Assembly (NCBI GenBank): GCA_945911685.1
Contig: CAMEAW010000011.1
Location: forward strand, 1 to 39,939
Length of the DNA: 39,939 nt
Direction of reading: 5' to 3'
Origin: Bordetella parapertussis
Lineage (GTDB): Bacteria > Pseudomonadota > Gammaproteobacteria > Burkholderiales > Burkholderiaceae_B
Numbering within the stretch: the stretch's first letter is position 1; each line of letters begins with the position of its first letter. The position numbers and the translations under genes are program-made. The notes beneath the pieces were generated by a model. That model searched no databases. It saw only the letters and a list, made by a program, of their open reading frames with translations, and was not told where the DNA came from. Of this stretch, positions 25,103-34,111 are shown one piece after another.

Positions 25103-26437
25103 TCAGCTGCGATTGCCCGTACCGGGAACCCGCAGTTTAGCGCCGACTTTAACGGTATCAGTTTTTAAACTGTTTAGTGCTCGCAAGTTTACGATGGTCG
25201 TATTGTATTGGCGAGCGATCGATTCAAGGGATTCGCCTTTGCGTACAACATGGATGCGCACCTGTTTGCTAGCTGAGGCACTTGGCTGTCGTCCGGCAAC
25301 CTGGGGCACACCAGAGGTACTCGGCGGCGCAAGCTGTAGCCCTTGTCCGGCTGGACCAGGAATCACGACGATTTGCTCTGCTGTGACGCGCGCGTTTGGT
25401 TCAATGCGATTCGCCTGACGTAACCGGCCCTCGGCGACCCCAAACTTGGCTGCAATTGAGCTAAAGGTGTCGCCGGTCTTGGCTTCGTAGGTTTTCCAGG
25501 ACGAGAGCTCGCCTTGATATTGCAAAAGGTTGGCATTAAAAATGTCGACTTTGTTGCGGGGAAGGATGACTGAATGTTCTTCTTGAGCCGAAATCACAGG
25601 CTGGTTAAACGAGGGGTTTAGCGCGCGAAAGTCATCAATGGGCATCTCGGCCAATTGTGCTGCCACAGCAAAGTCAATATTGACTTTCTTTTGCACCGTT
25701 ACAAAATAAGGGCTGTTATCGACTTGGGGCAAAACGACCGCGTAGCGCTCGGGGTCGGCCACGATGTTTTTAATCGCCTGCAGCTTTGGGATGTAATTGA
25801 GCGTTTCATTGGGCATACTTAGTGACAAATAGTCGGTGGGTTTGCCCATCGCCATGTTGCGCGTGACAGCGCGTTTGACCGAGCCTTCACCCCAGTTGTA
25901 CGAAGCCAGCGCCAAGTACCAATCACCCTGAAATTCGAATAAGTATTCTAGGTAATCGAGCGCGGCATTGGTCGAGGCGATTGGGTCGCGCCGTTGATCA
26001 TGCCACCAGTCTTGCTTGAGCTTAAACTGCGTGCCTGTGCTAGGAATAAATTGCCAAAGTCCCGAGGCGCGGGCGCTTGAATAGGCGACTGGGTCCCACG
26101 CGCTTTCAACAAAGGGCAGCAAGGCGAGCTCGGTGGGCAGACCCCGTCGATTGATTTCGTCAACAATGTAATAAAGGTACTTGCCAGCACGCTCAGCCAT
26201 GCGTTGCATCGCCTCGGGGTGCGAGGCGTAATAAGCCGTCCATTTAGCCGAAAGTGGGGTGTTCAGATTGGGGATCGCAAAACCGCGACGGATGCGCTCC
26301 CAGGCGTCGAGCGGTGGGATCGTTAAATCTATGGTGCGCGAAGTATCTTCGGCAACATAACGACTCTTTTGTTCGGTACCGGCACAACCAATTAGGGTTG
26401 CCAGACCGAGCACGAACAACAAACGAAAAAAGCGCAT
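25103..26437 (-). CDS. mltD: Membrane-bound lytic murein transglycosylase D, lipoprotein with LysM repeats
   Basis: 444 residues from ATG 26437, five bases after the gloB stop; the open frame starts at 26464, inside gloB. The N-terminus is a lipoprotein signal with lipobox L-I-G-C, so the protein is anchored by lipid. The SLT catalytic domain has the essential Glu in L-P-F-V-E-S-A-W-D-P, then A-S-G-L-W-Q-F-I-P-S-T-G and L-A-S-Y-N-W-G-E-G. Two LysM peptidoglycan-binding repeats follow (about 320-365 and 395-440). MltD cleaves the glycan strand of murein with formation of 1,6-anhydromuramic acid in the periplasm. Confidence 0.93.
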   Translation of the reverse strand: MRFFRLLFVLGLATLIGCAGTEQKSRYVAEDTSRTIDLTIPPLDAWERIRRGFAIPNLNTPLSAKWTAYYASHPEAMQRMAERAGKYLYYIVDEINRRGLPTELALLPFVESAWDPVAYSSARASGLWQFIPSTGTQFKLKQDWWHDQRRDPIASTNAALDYLEYLFEFQGDWYLALASYNWGEGSVKRAVTRNMAMGKPTDYLSLSMPNETLNYIPKLQAIKNIVADPERYAVVLPQVDNSPYFVTVQKKVNIDFAVAAQLAEMPIDDFRALNPSFNQPVISAQEEHSVILPRNKVDIFNANLLQYQGELSSWKTYEAKTGDTFSSIAAKFGVAEGRLRQANRIEPNARVTAEQIVVIPGPAGQGLQLAPPSTSGVPQVAGRQPSASASKQVRIHVVRKGESLESIARQYNTTIVNLRALNSLKTDTVKVGAKLRVPGTGNRS

Positions 26438-26442
26438 GGCAG

Positions 26443-27261
26443 TCAACGGAAATTGTTTTTCCACTCTCTGAGCGCCGCAAACACCTCAACAGGGGTGGTG
26501 AGTTCGCGTTGCGCCCAGTTGGTGGCGGCTTGCACAATACTGGGCTGCCGCACGCGCAAAAACGGATTACAGGCCAACTCAAGTTCGACCGAGCTGGGGA
26601 GGGTAGGCTGGTTTAAACGACGCTGTTCGCTGGCGTGCTCTTGCCAACGCTGCAGTGAAACGTTACTGGGTTCAACCTCACAGGCCCAGCGCATGTTTGA
26701 CAGTGTGTACTCGTGGGCGCAGTACACGCGCGAATTTACGGGCAGAGCCGCCAGTTTTGCCAGCGACGCTTCCATTTGAGCGGGGGTACCTTCAAACACG
26801 CGACCGCAGCCTGCTGCAAACAGTGTATCGCCACAAAACACCACTGGGGTGGCGCCAAAAGTACCAAAAAATGCAATATGCCCGGCAGTATGGCCGGGAA
26901 TATCTAGCACCGATAACTTGAGTTGCAACGCCGCATCTTCAAAAGTGTCGCCTTCGACCATCATGACGTCGCAAACAGGTAAGACCTCGCCGGCTGGCCC
27001 CCAAACCTTGGCACCAGTTTGAGCAACCAGCTCAGTGACCCCACCGACATGGTCTTGATGGTGATGGGTGAGTAAAATAGAAGTGAGCGTGAGTTGTTGC
27101 TCTTTTAGAACCTGCAGTACTGGCTGGGCTTGACCCGGGTCAACCACCAAGGCTTGGCGGCCGTTTGAGACTAACCAGATATAGTTGTCGCTAAAGGCCG
27201 AGATCGCAGAGATGCCAGGGCAAGGTTGTGCGAGATCAAGTTGGTGGTGAGTTGTATTCAT
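26443..27261 (-). CDS. gloB: Hydroxyacylglutathione hydrolase (glyoxalase II)
   Basis: 272 residues of the metallo-beta-lactamase fold. T65-H-H-H-Q-D-H71 holds the binuclear metal-site motif T-H-x-H-x-D-H, followed by later ligands in I-P-G-H-T-A-G-H, F-C-G-D-T-L-F and C-A-H-E-Y-T. The C-terminal glutathione-binding domain has R-x-R-Q near the end. It hydrolyses S-D-lactoylglutathione in methylglyoxal detoxification. The start ATG is only 13 bases from the divergently read GTG of the methyltransferase, so the promoters of both must lie inside each other's coding sequence or be shared. mltD follows 5 bases downstream. Confidence 0.95.
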   Translation of the reverse strand: MNTTHHQLDLAQPCPGISAISAFSDNYIWLVSNGRQALVVDPGQAQPVLQVLKEQQLTLTSILLTHHHQDHVGGVTELVAQTGAKVWGPAGEVLPVCDVMMVEGDTFEDAALQLKLSVLDIPGHTAGHIAFFGTFGATPVVFCGDTLFAAGCGRVFEGTPAQMEASLAKLAALPVNSRVYCAHEYTLSNMRWACEVEPSNVSLQRWQEHASEQRRLNQPTLPSSVELELACNPFLRVRQPSIVQAATNWAQRELTTPVEVFAALREWKNNFR

Positions 27262-27274
27262 TTTTTGAGAACCT

Positions 27275-28066
27275 GTGTCTAAACCACAATCCCCTATTGT
27301 AGACTTTGACGATTGGCTGCAGGGCGAACCTGGCCAGTACGTGCAGCGCTTTGAGCAAACTTGCGTCGATAAGATGGTTGCTGACGCCTTTGGTTACCAC
27401 GCTTTACAGGTTGGCTTGCCCAACCTCGATCTCTTGCGTGCCAACCGTATGCCCTTTAAAGCGTACGTGGGCACCGAGTCGCCCGCTGTGCCTGCAGCGG
27501 ATTGGGCGGGCGTGATCTTGGCCCAGCCAGAGTATTTACCGTTTGATTCGCAAAGCGTAGATCTACTGGTTTTGCCTCATGGCTTAGAAGCAAGCACTCA
27601 CCCTCATCAGGTATTGCGAGAGGTTGAACGGGTCTTGGTGCCCGAGGGTCGAGTCGTTATTTCAGGATTTAACCCCTGGAGCCTCTGGGGATTGCGCCAC
27701 CGAACCCCTTATTTAGCGCCCTGGTTGCCGCAGCCGGCTCAGGCCCAGGTGTCGTTACCCCGGTTAAAAGATTGGCTCAAATTGCTCTCGTTTGATATCG
27801 AATTAGGGCATTTTGGCTGCTACGTGCCGCCGTTTCGGTCGCAAAAGTGGCTAGATCGCTTCGCTTTTACCGAGTCAGCCGGTAACCGCTGGTGGCCGGT
27901 ATGTGGTGCCGTCTATGTGGTTTCAGCCGTCAAGCGGGTGGCCGGGATGCGACTGATCACGCCGCGTTGGAAAACGGCGGCCGCCTCGCGCAAGGGGGCG
28001 CGTCAAACTGCCGGGGCAAGCTTGCAGCAAAAAAATGGCGCAAAGCCGTTCAACGATTCTGTTTGA
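27275..28066 (+). CDS. SAM-dependent methyltransferase (Methyltransf_11-like) of the gloB-rnhA locus
   Basis: 263 residues from GTG 27275. The central part shows the methyltransferase pattern [16 protein letters not shown] followed by [29 protein letters not shown], a segment conserved in the gene that sits between gloB and rnhA in many beta- and gammaproteobacteria. The glycine-rich SAM motif I is weak. The C-terminal 30 residues are basic and low in complexity. The target is unknown. rnhA starts 10 bases after its stop. Confidence 0.8.
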   Translation: MSKPQSPIVDFDDWLQGEPGQYVQRFEQTCVDKMVADAFGYHALQVGLPNLDLLRANRMPFKAYVGTESPAVPAADWAGVILAQPEYLPFDSQSVDLLVLPHGLEASTHPHQVLREVERVLVPEGRVVISGFNPWSLWGLRHRTPYLAPWLPQPAQAQVSLPRLKDWLKLLSFDIELGHFGCYVPPFRSQKWLDRFAFTESAGNRWWPVCGAVYVVSAVKRVAGMRLITPRWKTAAASRKGARQTAGASLQQKNGAKPFNDSV

Positions 28067-28076
28067 AAATGACCTT

Positions 28077-28529
28077 ATGAATATTGAAGATACTGTAGAA
28101 ATCTGGACGGACGGGGCCTGCAAAGGCAACCCAGGCCCGGGCGGTTGGGGCGTTTTGCTAAAGCGTGGCGGCGTTGAAAAAACGCTGCACGGTGGCGAAC
28201 CCCTGACGACGAACAATCGGATGGAGATGATGGCCGTGATCGAGGCTTTGCGTGCGCTCACGCGGCCCTGCAAGGTCACCCTGCATATCGACTCGCAATA
28301 CGTGATGAAGGGTATGACTGAGTGGATTCATGGCTGGAAGCAGCGCGACTGGCGCACGGCCGACAAAAAACCGGTCAAAAATGCCGATCTGTGGCTCTTG
28401 TTAGACGGTTTAGTCGCGCAGCACGATATCACCTGGCGTTGGGTCAAGGGTCACGCAGGTGATCCTGGTAACGAACGCGCCGACCTGCTGGCCAACCGTG
28501 GCGTTGAGGACGCACGATCGCGGATGTAA
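28077..28529 (+). CDS. rnhA: Ribonuclease HI
   Basis: 150 residues from ATG 28077; the open frame extends to 28035 but overlaps the upstream gene. It shows the family pattern [31 protein letters not shown] and the late [12 protein letters not shown], giving the D-E-D-D metal-binding catalytic set. It degrades the RNA strand of RNA-DNA hybrids. Length matches E. coli RNase HI (155). The dnaQ gene follows after a repeat-containing gap, the typical rnhA-dnaQ neighbourhood. Confidence 0.96.
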   Translation: MNIEDTVEIWTDGACKGNPGPGGWGVLLKRGGVEKTLHGGEPLTTNNRMEMMAVIEALRALTRPCKVTLHIDSQYVMKGMTEWIHGWKQRDWRTADKKPVKNADLWLLLDGLVAQHDITWRWVKGHAGDPGNERADLLANRGVEDARSRM

Positions 28530-28546
28530 GTTTTCGAGGCGTAACC

Positions 28547-28641
28547 GGTGATTTCGTATGAGCGCGTTGATATTGAATGAGCGCGGTGATATCGCAGGCT
28601 CGCAATAATATTGTATGAGCGTAGTGATATCGTATGATTCA
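28547..28641 (+). repeat. Five tandem 19-bp imperfect repeats between rnhA and dnaQ
   Basis: Units start at 28547, 28566, 28585, 28604 and 28623, each exactly 19 bases with consensus ggtgatatcgtatgagcgc. Units 1, 2 and 5 differ from the consensus at few positions, while unit 3 is the most diverged. The 19-base period is not a multiple of three, and no gene covers it. The array ends about 35 bases before the dnaQ start. Confidence 0.85.
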
Positions 28642-28675
28642 GTCACTGCTTCAATTCACCTAGGTCACTCACACG

Positions 28676-29407
28676 ATGCGCTGGATTATTCTCGATACTG
28701 AAACCACAGGCCTTGACCCTGCATATGGGCATCGTATCGTTGAGATTGGTGCCATCGAGGTACTAAACCGCGGTATTACAGGCCGCGATTTTCACACCTA
28801 CCTGAATCCCGGGCGCGATAGTGATGCGGGTGCGCTCGAAGTGCATGGGCTGACGACAGACTTTTTATCAACCAAGCCGCGCTTTGAAGAGCAGGTCGAC
28901 GAATTTTTGGCCTTTATTGAGGGCGCTGAACTCATCATTCACAATGCGCCTTTCGATTTAAAGTTTTTAAATGCCGAGCTCAAACGTATCGACCGCGAAC
29001 CCGTCGCGAATTTTTGTTCGGGCGTAACCGACTCGCTTGCCCATGCAAAAACCTTGCATCCGGGCAAACGTAATTCTCTTGATGCCTTATGTGATCGCTA
29101 TGGGGTATCAAATGCGCACCGGCAGTTGCATGGCGCGCTGTTAGATTCAAGGCTGCTCGCTGAAGTGTGGTTGGCGATGACGCGCGGTCAAGACAGTTTG
29201 ATGATCGATAACTTTGACGTGCCAGAAACTGCCAGCGTGGCGGCAAACGAGCAGCGACTTGAAGCGTTAAATTTACCCGTGATTTTGCCGAGTGCAGACG
29301 ACTTATTTGCACACGAAAAATACTTGGCTGCTTTGGATAAAGCTGCCAAAGGCGCTTGTGTGTGGCGCCAGTATGAGGTGACGCATGTTGATGAGATTAA
29401 GTCCTGA
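28676..29407 (+). CDS. dnaQ: DNA polymerase III epsilon subunit (proofreading exonuclease)
   Basis: 243 residues with the DEDDh exonuclease set: D7-T-E9-T-T-G-L, I-H-N-A-P-F-D-L-K-F-L-N and H-G-A-L-L-D-S-R-L-L-A-E (His and Asp). The I-V-E-I-G-A-I-E-V stretch is typical of DnaQ. The C-terminal part, which binds the alpha subunit, is present (total length equals that of E. coli epsilon). It removes mispaired bases during replication. The start ATG follows the 19-bp tandem repeat array. Confidence 0.95.
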   Translation: MRWIILDTETTGLDPAYGHRIVEIGAIEVLNRGITGRDFHTYLNPGRDSDAGALEVHGLTTDFLSTKPRFEEQVDEFLAFIEGAELIIHNAPFDLKFLNAELKRIDREPVANFCSGVTDSLAHAKTLHPGKRNSLDALCDRYGVSNAHRQLHGALLDSRLLAEVWLAMTRGQDSLMIDNFDVPETASVAANEQRLEALNLPVILPSADDLFAHEKYLAALDKAAKGACVWRQYEVTHVDEIKS

Positions 29408-29504
29408 TAGCTCGCAAATGTCATTTTTCAGTGACGTCTGTTCGAAGCCAATTGGTTTGCGGCAAACAGCGCATGCGAGCTCAAAGGACGCTTGACGACT
29501 CCTG

Positions 29505-30614
29505 TTAGGTCAATACCCCAAGCGTCTTTCTTTTAATCAGTTCAAAATCAATTTGCGCGCCAAGGCCTGGAGCCATGGGTGCATGAATCATGCCTTGTGC
29601 ATCAATTTCGATATCTTGCAACAAGCCATATTTTTGAGATTCTGCGGGCAACAGCACTTCAAAGAGTTCGGTGTTTTGAAGCGCCATGATCACATGTAGA
29701 TTCGCAAAATTATTGAGCGAGTTGCCACCGTGGTGCACTTCATAATTTAAATGAAAGGCTTCAGCTAAATGCGCAGTCTTGATCAGCGTTGTGATGCCAC
29801 CCTTTACGGCGACATCGCCACGTAAGAAATCGGTGGCGCGTTCTTTAATCCAAGGAGCGTACGAGTCCAAACTCCCCGCTGGATATTCGGTTGCCATGAT
29901 GGGGATCGTCAGGTGCTTTTTCAGTTCAATGTAATTGTAGATATCGGCATCGGCCAACGGATCTTCATACCAATAAAAATCAAGCGCCTCAATTGCCTGC
30001 CCAACCCGCAAGGCGGCGGGGTAGTCATAGCTCCAGACTGAATCCAACATCAAGGTGTAGTCGTCACCGACCGCCTTGCGTACTGCCTCGCACACCTTGA
30101 TGTCGTCTCGCCACACTTGTGGCGGATGAATCTTATAGGCAGCCATGTTCAGTGACTTGTAGTGCTGCGCCTCGTCAGCGTAAGCCTCTGGTGTCGCTAA
30201 TACGGCCGAACTGATGTAGGCCGGGATACGATCACGATAGGATCCAAGCAATTGATGAATCGGCAGGCCTGCGATTTTTCCGGCGATGTCCCAGAGCGCG
30301 ACATCCATCGCACCAATGGCGCGCGCGGTGGTGGTACGCACGCGTTTCCACATCGCTTTATACAGGCGCTCACGGTCAAGCGGATTTTGATTAAGCAGAA
30401 TCGGCTTGAGATACTTAATCAAGCTTGCGCCATCCATATCAGCAGGATAAAACGCCGACCCTAAAAAAGCGTGACCGGTAACACCTTGATCGGTGGTGAT
30501 GGCAAGCAGGCCTAACTTACTGCCGCCCGAAAAACGACCCGTGTGTGCGCCGTAGCTGGTTGCGGGGATATCGTCCCAGCTAAACAGGGTGAGGGTGATG
30601 TCTTGAATTTTCAT
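29505..30614 (-). CDS. Enolase-superfamily, mandelate racemase/muconate lactonizing-type enzyme (KxH variant)
   Basis: 369 residues from ATG 30614; the open frame to 30653 overlaps the upstream receptor gene. A capping domain (about 1-125) precedes the barrel. Metal ligands are in M-L-D-S-V-W, Y-W-Y-E-D-P and M-A-T-E-Y-P; the base position of strand 2 reads Y-K-I-H-P-P, so the usual K-x-K is K-x-H, and H-H-G-G-N-S supplies the opposite side. Members abstract the alpha proton of a carboxylate, for instance in sugar-acid dehydration. It follows the Bug receptor by 7 bases, so it belongs to the same operon. The substrate is unassigned. Confidence 0.85.
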   Translation of the reverse strand: MKIQDITLTLFSWDDIPATSYGAHTGRFSGGSKLGLLAITTDQGVTGHAFLGSAFYPADMDGASLIKYLKPILLNQNPLDRERLYKAMWKRVRTTTARAIGAMDVALWDIAGKIAGLPIHQLLGSYRDRIPAYISSAVLATPEAYADEAQHYKSLNMAAYKIHPPQVWRDDIKVCEAVRKAVGDDYTLMLDSVWSYDYPAALRVGQAIEALDFYWYEDPLADADIYNYIELKKHLTIPIMATEYPAGSLDSYAPWIKERATDFLRGDVAVKGGITTLIKTAHLAEAFHLNYEVHHGGNSLNNFANLHVIMALQNTELFEVLLPAESQKYGLLQDIEIDAQGMIHAPMAPGLGAQIDFELIKRKTLGVLT

Positions 30615-30621
30615 TTGCGCA

Positions 30622-31596
30622 TCACTCGAGCTTAATATTCGCGTCTTGAACAACTTTGCCCCACTTGGCGACTTCGCTTTTGAGCAAGGCGCTGAATTCT
30701 TCAGGCGTGCTAGCCACCACAGCTACGCCCGCATCCGTAAAGCGTTTGGTAATGTCGGGTTCGCGAAAGATTGCAGCGAGTTGACGGTTGATTTGAGCCA
30801 CGACCGCTTTGGGTGTTGCTGCAGGCACTTGCATGCCAAACCATACGTTCACTTCAAAGCCGGGGGCGCCGGTTTCAGAAACTGTTGGTATACCAGGTAA
30901 AAGTGGCGAAGGTTTTAAACCTGTGACCGCAATGGCGGTCACTGTGCCCGCTTTGATCTGCCCAACAATATTTGGGATATTGTCAAAGAGTACGTCGATT
31001 TCACCTGCCATAAGAGCAGCCACTGCAGGGGCACTACCTTTGTAGGGCACATGCGTGAGTTTGATGTCGGTCATACTCATGAGTAGTTCCATCGACAGAT
31101 GGTTTGATGAGCCCGAGCCCGTTGAGCCGTAATTGAGTTTGCCTGGATTCTTTTTAGCATAGGCAATTAACTCATTGACGTCTTTAATACCAAGGCCTTT
31201 GCGAGTCGCCAGTACGTTATTGGCCACACCAGCCAAAATCAGCGCTTGAAAATCGTTCAGTGCATCGTAGGGAAGTTTTTTTCCGTACAAAGCTGGTAAG
31301 GCCGAGAAGGGTAGGGGCGTGACTAAAATCGTGTAGCCATCACCAGCCGACTTGGCCACGTAGTTATTGCCAATAGTGGTGTTGCCACCCGGCTTATTCT
31401 CAACCACAACGGTTTGGTTCCAAAGCTTGGTGAGCTTCTCGCTAGACATGCGCGCCAGTGAATCGTTAAAGGCACCAGGTGGGTAGGGCACAACGATTTT
31501 GACTGAGCGTTCTGGAAATGTTTGCGCGTGTGTCGGCGCGATCATTGCAAGAGCAGCAATGAGAGGTGCGAAAAATTTTGCAACAGTTTTAAACAT
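30622..31596 (-). CDS. Bug-family tripartite tricarboxylate transporter-type periplasmic receptor (TctC-like)
   Basis: 324 residues with a signal peptide of about 24 residues ending in T-H-A-Q. The Bug signature is visible: V-K-I-V-V-P-Y-P-P-G-A-F-N-D, N-K-P-G-G-N-T-T-I-G, Y-G-S-T-G-S-G-S-S-N-H-L and H-V-P-Y-K-G-S-A-P-A. These receptors bind carboxylates in the periplasm and are greatly expanded in Burkholderiales, most without their own TctAB membrane genes, as here. Because it is in one operon with an enolase-superfamily enzyme and next to another, its ligand is probably a sugar acid or hydroxy acid. Confidence 0.92.
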   Translation of the reverse strand: MFKTVAKFFAPLIAALAMIAPTHAQTFPERSVKIVVPYPPGAFNDSLARMSSEKLTKLWNQTVVVENKPGGNTTIGNNYVAKSAGDGYTILVTPLPFSALPALYGKKLPYDALNDFQALILAGVANNVLATRKGLGIKDVNELIAYAKKNPGKLNYGSTGSGSSNHLSMELLMSMTDIKLTHVPYKGSAPAVAALMAGEIDVLFDNIPNIVGQIKAGTVTAIAVTGLKPSPLLPGIPTVSETGAPGFEVNVWFGMQVPAATPKAVVAQINRQLAAIFREPDITKRFTDAGVAVVASTPEEFSALLKSEVAKWGKVVQDANIKLE

Positions 31597-31708
31597 GATG
31601 CCTCCGGTTAATGAGAGAAGTTTTGTTGTAATTGTTAAGCGTCAATATGATGCAACGGTAGCTCTTTGTCTTTCAAGTTAAGTATGCAGTAGACGCGTCG
31701 TTGTAGCC

Positions 31709-32857
31709 CTAGAATTTCACTACATAGCCAGGTCCATCAATCAGCGGGTACTTGGCAAACAATGATTCATCAATCTCAAGCCCAATCCCAGGCTTGTCGA
31801 GCGGCTCAACGCAACCATCTGCACCAATCTCAAAGGTGGTGCCAAACATATCGCGCAAGGGATTAAAGTGCGATACGCAAGCCTCAAAGTAGCCTGAATT
31901 TTCAATCGCTGCCATAAAATGAATGGTGGCTGCATGGTTGATGCCCGTGGCTGAGCTGTGCGTGTGCATGGGGATACGGTAGGCCGAAGCCATGGCTGCA
32001 ATGGCCAGGCCCTCGGTGATGCCGCCGCATTTTGATAAATCAGGCTGCCAGATTTGTACGGCACCTGCTTCGCGTAATTGCGCAAACTCAAAGCGACCAT
32101 AATGGTTTTCGCCCGCGGCGATCGGAACAAGCGACGTAATCTTCGCGGCTTCGCGGTACGACGAAAAATCGTTACAGGCAAAAGGCTCTTCAAGCCAACC
32201 GGCTTTGATGTCTGCTAGCACAGGCAATACACGCCGCACGTCAGCCAAGGTGTAGGCAGTGTTGGCGTCAGTCAATATATCAATATCATCGCCCAGTACC
32301 TTGCGTACGTGCAGCACGCGTTCAATGTCGGCTTTGGCGCTATCGCCTAGTCTGAGCTTGATCGCTTTGTAGCCCCGCGCCACATACTCTTGGGCTTCTT
32401 CTGCCAGAGACTCTTTGGGTTGATAGCCTAAAGAAATACCCCCCGCGTAAGCAGGCAAACGGCGCTTGCTGCCGCCCAGCAATTCGTACAAAGGCATCTT
32501 GGCGGCTTTGCCGCGAATATCCCAAAGCGCCATGTCGATGCCCGATAAACCAAGCGAGGCGCCCGAGCCTACGCCATGGCTTGAAAGCTGCATCCGATGC
32601 ACGCGCTTCCAAACGCCAATGACATCAGTCGCTTTCATGCCGATCAGCATGGGGGCTAGCGTATTGTGAATCAGGCTGACCACGGCCCCAGGGCTGCGGC
32701 CAGGGTGGGCCTCGCCGTAACCCGTAATGCCTTCAGAGGTTTCGACCCGCACAATAATCGTGTCGCGCTTAGTGGTGCTGCCAATCCCCATCGTGACGGT
32801 CTTGCCCTGATCAAGTCGAAAGGACAAGGGAATTGCAGTGATTGCGGTGATTTTCAA
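31709..32857 (-). CDS. Enolase-superfamily, mandelate racemase/muconate lactonizing-type enzyme
   Basis: 382 residues. Capping domain (about 1-130), then a barrel with the base segment Y-K-A-I-K-L-R-L-G, metal ligands in L-T-D-A-N-T-A-Y, W-L-E-E-P-F and A-A-G-E-N-H-Y-G, followed by Q-P-D-L-S-K-C-G-G and M-H-T-H-S-S. The base motif reads K-x-R instead of K-x-K, a change found in several non-racemase members. The overall look is of an acid-sugar dehydratase or cycloisomerase. It lies 112 bases upstream of the Bug receptor on the same strand. The pair of distinct family members in one locus suggests two steps, or two related substrates, of one pathway. Confidence 0.87.
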   Translation of the reverse strand: MKITAITAIPLSFRLDQGKTVTMGIGSTTKRDTIIVRVETSEGITGYGEAHPGRSPGAVVSLIHNTLAPMLIGMKATDVIGVWKRVHRMQLSSHGVGSGASLGLSGIDMALWDIRGKAAKMPLYELLGGSKRRLPAYAGGISLGYQPKESLAEEAQEYVARGYKAIKLRLGDSAKADIERVLHVRKVLGDDIDILTDANTAYTLADVRRVLPVLADIKAGWLEEPFACNDFSSYREAAKITSLVPIAAGENHYGRFEFAQLREAGAVQIWQPDLSKCGGITEGLAIAAMASAYRIPMHTHSSATGINHAATIHFMAAIENSGYFEACVSHFNPLRDMFGTTFEIGADGCVEPLDKPGIGLEIDESLFAKYPLIDGPGYVVKF

Positions 32858-33031
32858 GGCTTGTCTCGTATCAATGTTGTTTGACTAGGATTATGGCCGA
32901 TTTTGGTTGGGATGGCGCGCCTGACTTGCTGTGTCTTTGGCATGTGTCTATTTCAATGCTGTTGCGATCTTTGAAGTACAGAGGCGCGCGTGCTTGGGGC
33001 GGATCACTGCTAGCCGAGTGTCACAAAAAAT

Positions 33032-33049
33032 AACCACCCGAAGGTGGTT
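33032..33049. terminator. Intrinsic terminator downstream of the outer-membrane protein gene
   Basis: AACCACC (33032-33038) pairs with GGTGGTT (33043-33049) around a CGAA loop. The A-run at 33025-33030 becomes a U-run for the minus strand, so it terminates the gene ending at 33074. The plus-side continuation TCTTTT is weaker, so some function in the other direction is possible. Confidence 0.75.
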
Positions 33050-33073
33050 TCTTTTATGCGAAGGAAATTCCCC

Positions 33074-33862
33074 TCAGAATCTAAACGTTGCCCCCACGAG
33101 TACGCCATACATGTTTAGATCGGCCGAAGCGTTGCTTTGAATTTTTTGTTTGTAGTACAGATTCTTAAATGCGAGGGTGGCCTCGCCCCAGCCGTAAGCT
33201 TTACCGATGCCAAGCAACTGTTGCGAGGTGACCTCGGTGTTTGAGCTGCCACCGCCCACATCTATGTAAAACGGCACAAAATAATCTGAATCGGCAATAC
33301 GAAAACGTCCTTTGACACCCACGATTGGATCAGCGATGGTCGACGACATTTTTGCAACCGCGCTGTAGGGCGTATCCGCAATGCTGATATTCGTTGTTGC
33401 GTTCAAGGACAAGATACGCACACCGGCGAGCGCGTCAACATAACTAGTGCTGGTGTTGTGGAGTGTGTACGTTCCTGCAAAGGTATAGACCCCTGTTTCT
33501 GCCGTAGTTTTTGAACCAAGATCCACTTGACCAACAACGGACGATTTGTTCAAGGTCATTTTTGCGTAAAACAAATCGGCCATGACGCCAAAATTACCCT
33601 TGTGTAATTCGGCAAAAAGCATGCCACCGATGTTTAGATCTTGCAACAATTGACCTGTTCCCATATTAGTCGTGCCTATTTTCGATTGGTCGTAATGCAG
33701 CGATCCAGTCACATTGACGCCCCAAAGGTAGGGAGAAATCGAGCCGTGCCATTCGTTAGTGACCTGTGGGATTGCAACCGGTTTATCTTGGGCATAGACA
33801 TTTAGTGAAGCAAGCAAGCTACACAATGTTGCGGCGACAAAGTTAGTTTTTTTCATATTCAA
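33074..33862 (-). CDS. Predicted outer-membrane beta-barrel protein, function unknown
   Basis: 262 residues. A signal peptide of about 24 residues ends in V-Y-A-Q. The remainder alternates polar and hydrophobic residues, has many short strands ending in aromatic residues, and closes with V-G-A-T-F-R-F: a C-terminal Phe typical of outer-membrane barrels. The N-terminal W-H-G-S-I-S-P-Y-L-W-G motif is one I associate with uncharacterised porin-like proteins of Proteobacteria. No catalytic motif is visible, so a structural or pore role is most likely. It is a single-gene unit with its own terminator, read toward the enolase-superfamily genes. Confidence 0.7.
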   Translation of the reverse strand: MNMKKTNFVAATLCSLLASLNVYAQDKPVAIPQVTNEWHGSISPYLWGVNVTGSLHYDQSKIGTTNMGTGQLLQDLNIGGMLFAELHKGNFGVMADLFYAKMTLNKSSVVGQVDLGSKTTAETGVYTFAGTYTLHNTSTSYVDALAGVRILSLNATTNISIADTPYSAVAKMSSTIADPIVGVKGRFRIADSDYFVPFYIDVGGGSSNTEVTSQQLLGIGKAYGWGEATLAFKNLYYKQKIQSNASADLNMYGVLVGATFRF

Positions 33863-34111
33863 AAGGGCTCAAAGTGGTTGGCCGTTGGAGGTGTAGCACC
33901 GTGCTGTGATCATAATAGTACAGGCACCGTTTATCGGATTTGTTACGCACGCTTATTTAATGTTTATGTTAGCCTTTTCCGACTGCAAATTAAGCCAATG
34001 GCTCAAATTCAGCATCTGATGGGCCACAGAGGTGGTGAGTTCGGGTAACGCTCACGTTCATCTTTTCAGAAGTAAGCCCTTAATATAAATTCATAGCCTT
34101 AGGAGTGACCC

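Noticed and set aside
29409..29481. 8-bp inverted repeat (AGCTCGCA / TGCGAGCT) after dnaQ
   Set aside because: The arms are 57 bases apart and no T-run follows. It could be a weak long-range hairpin but does not support a terminator call.
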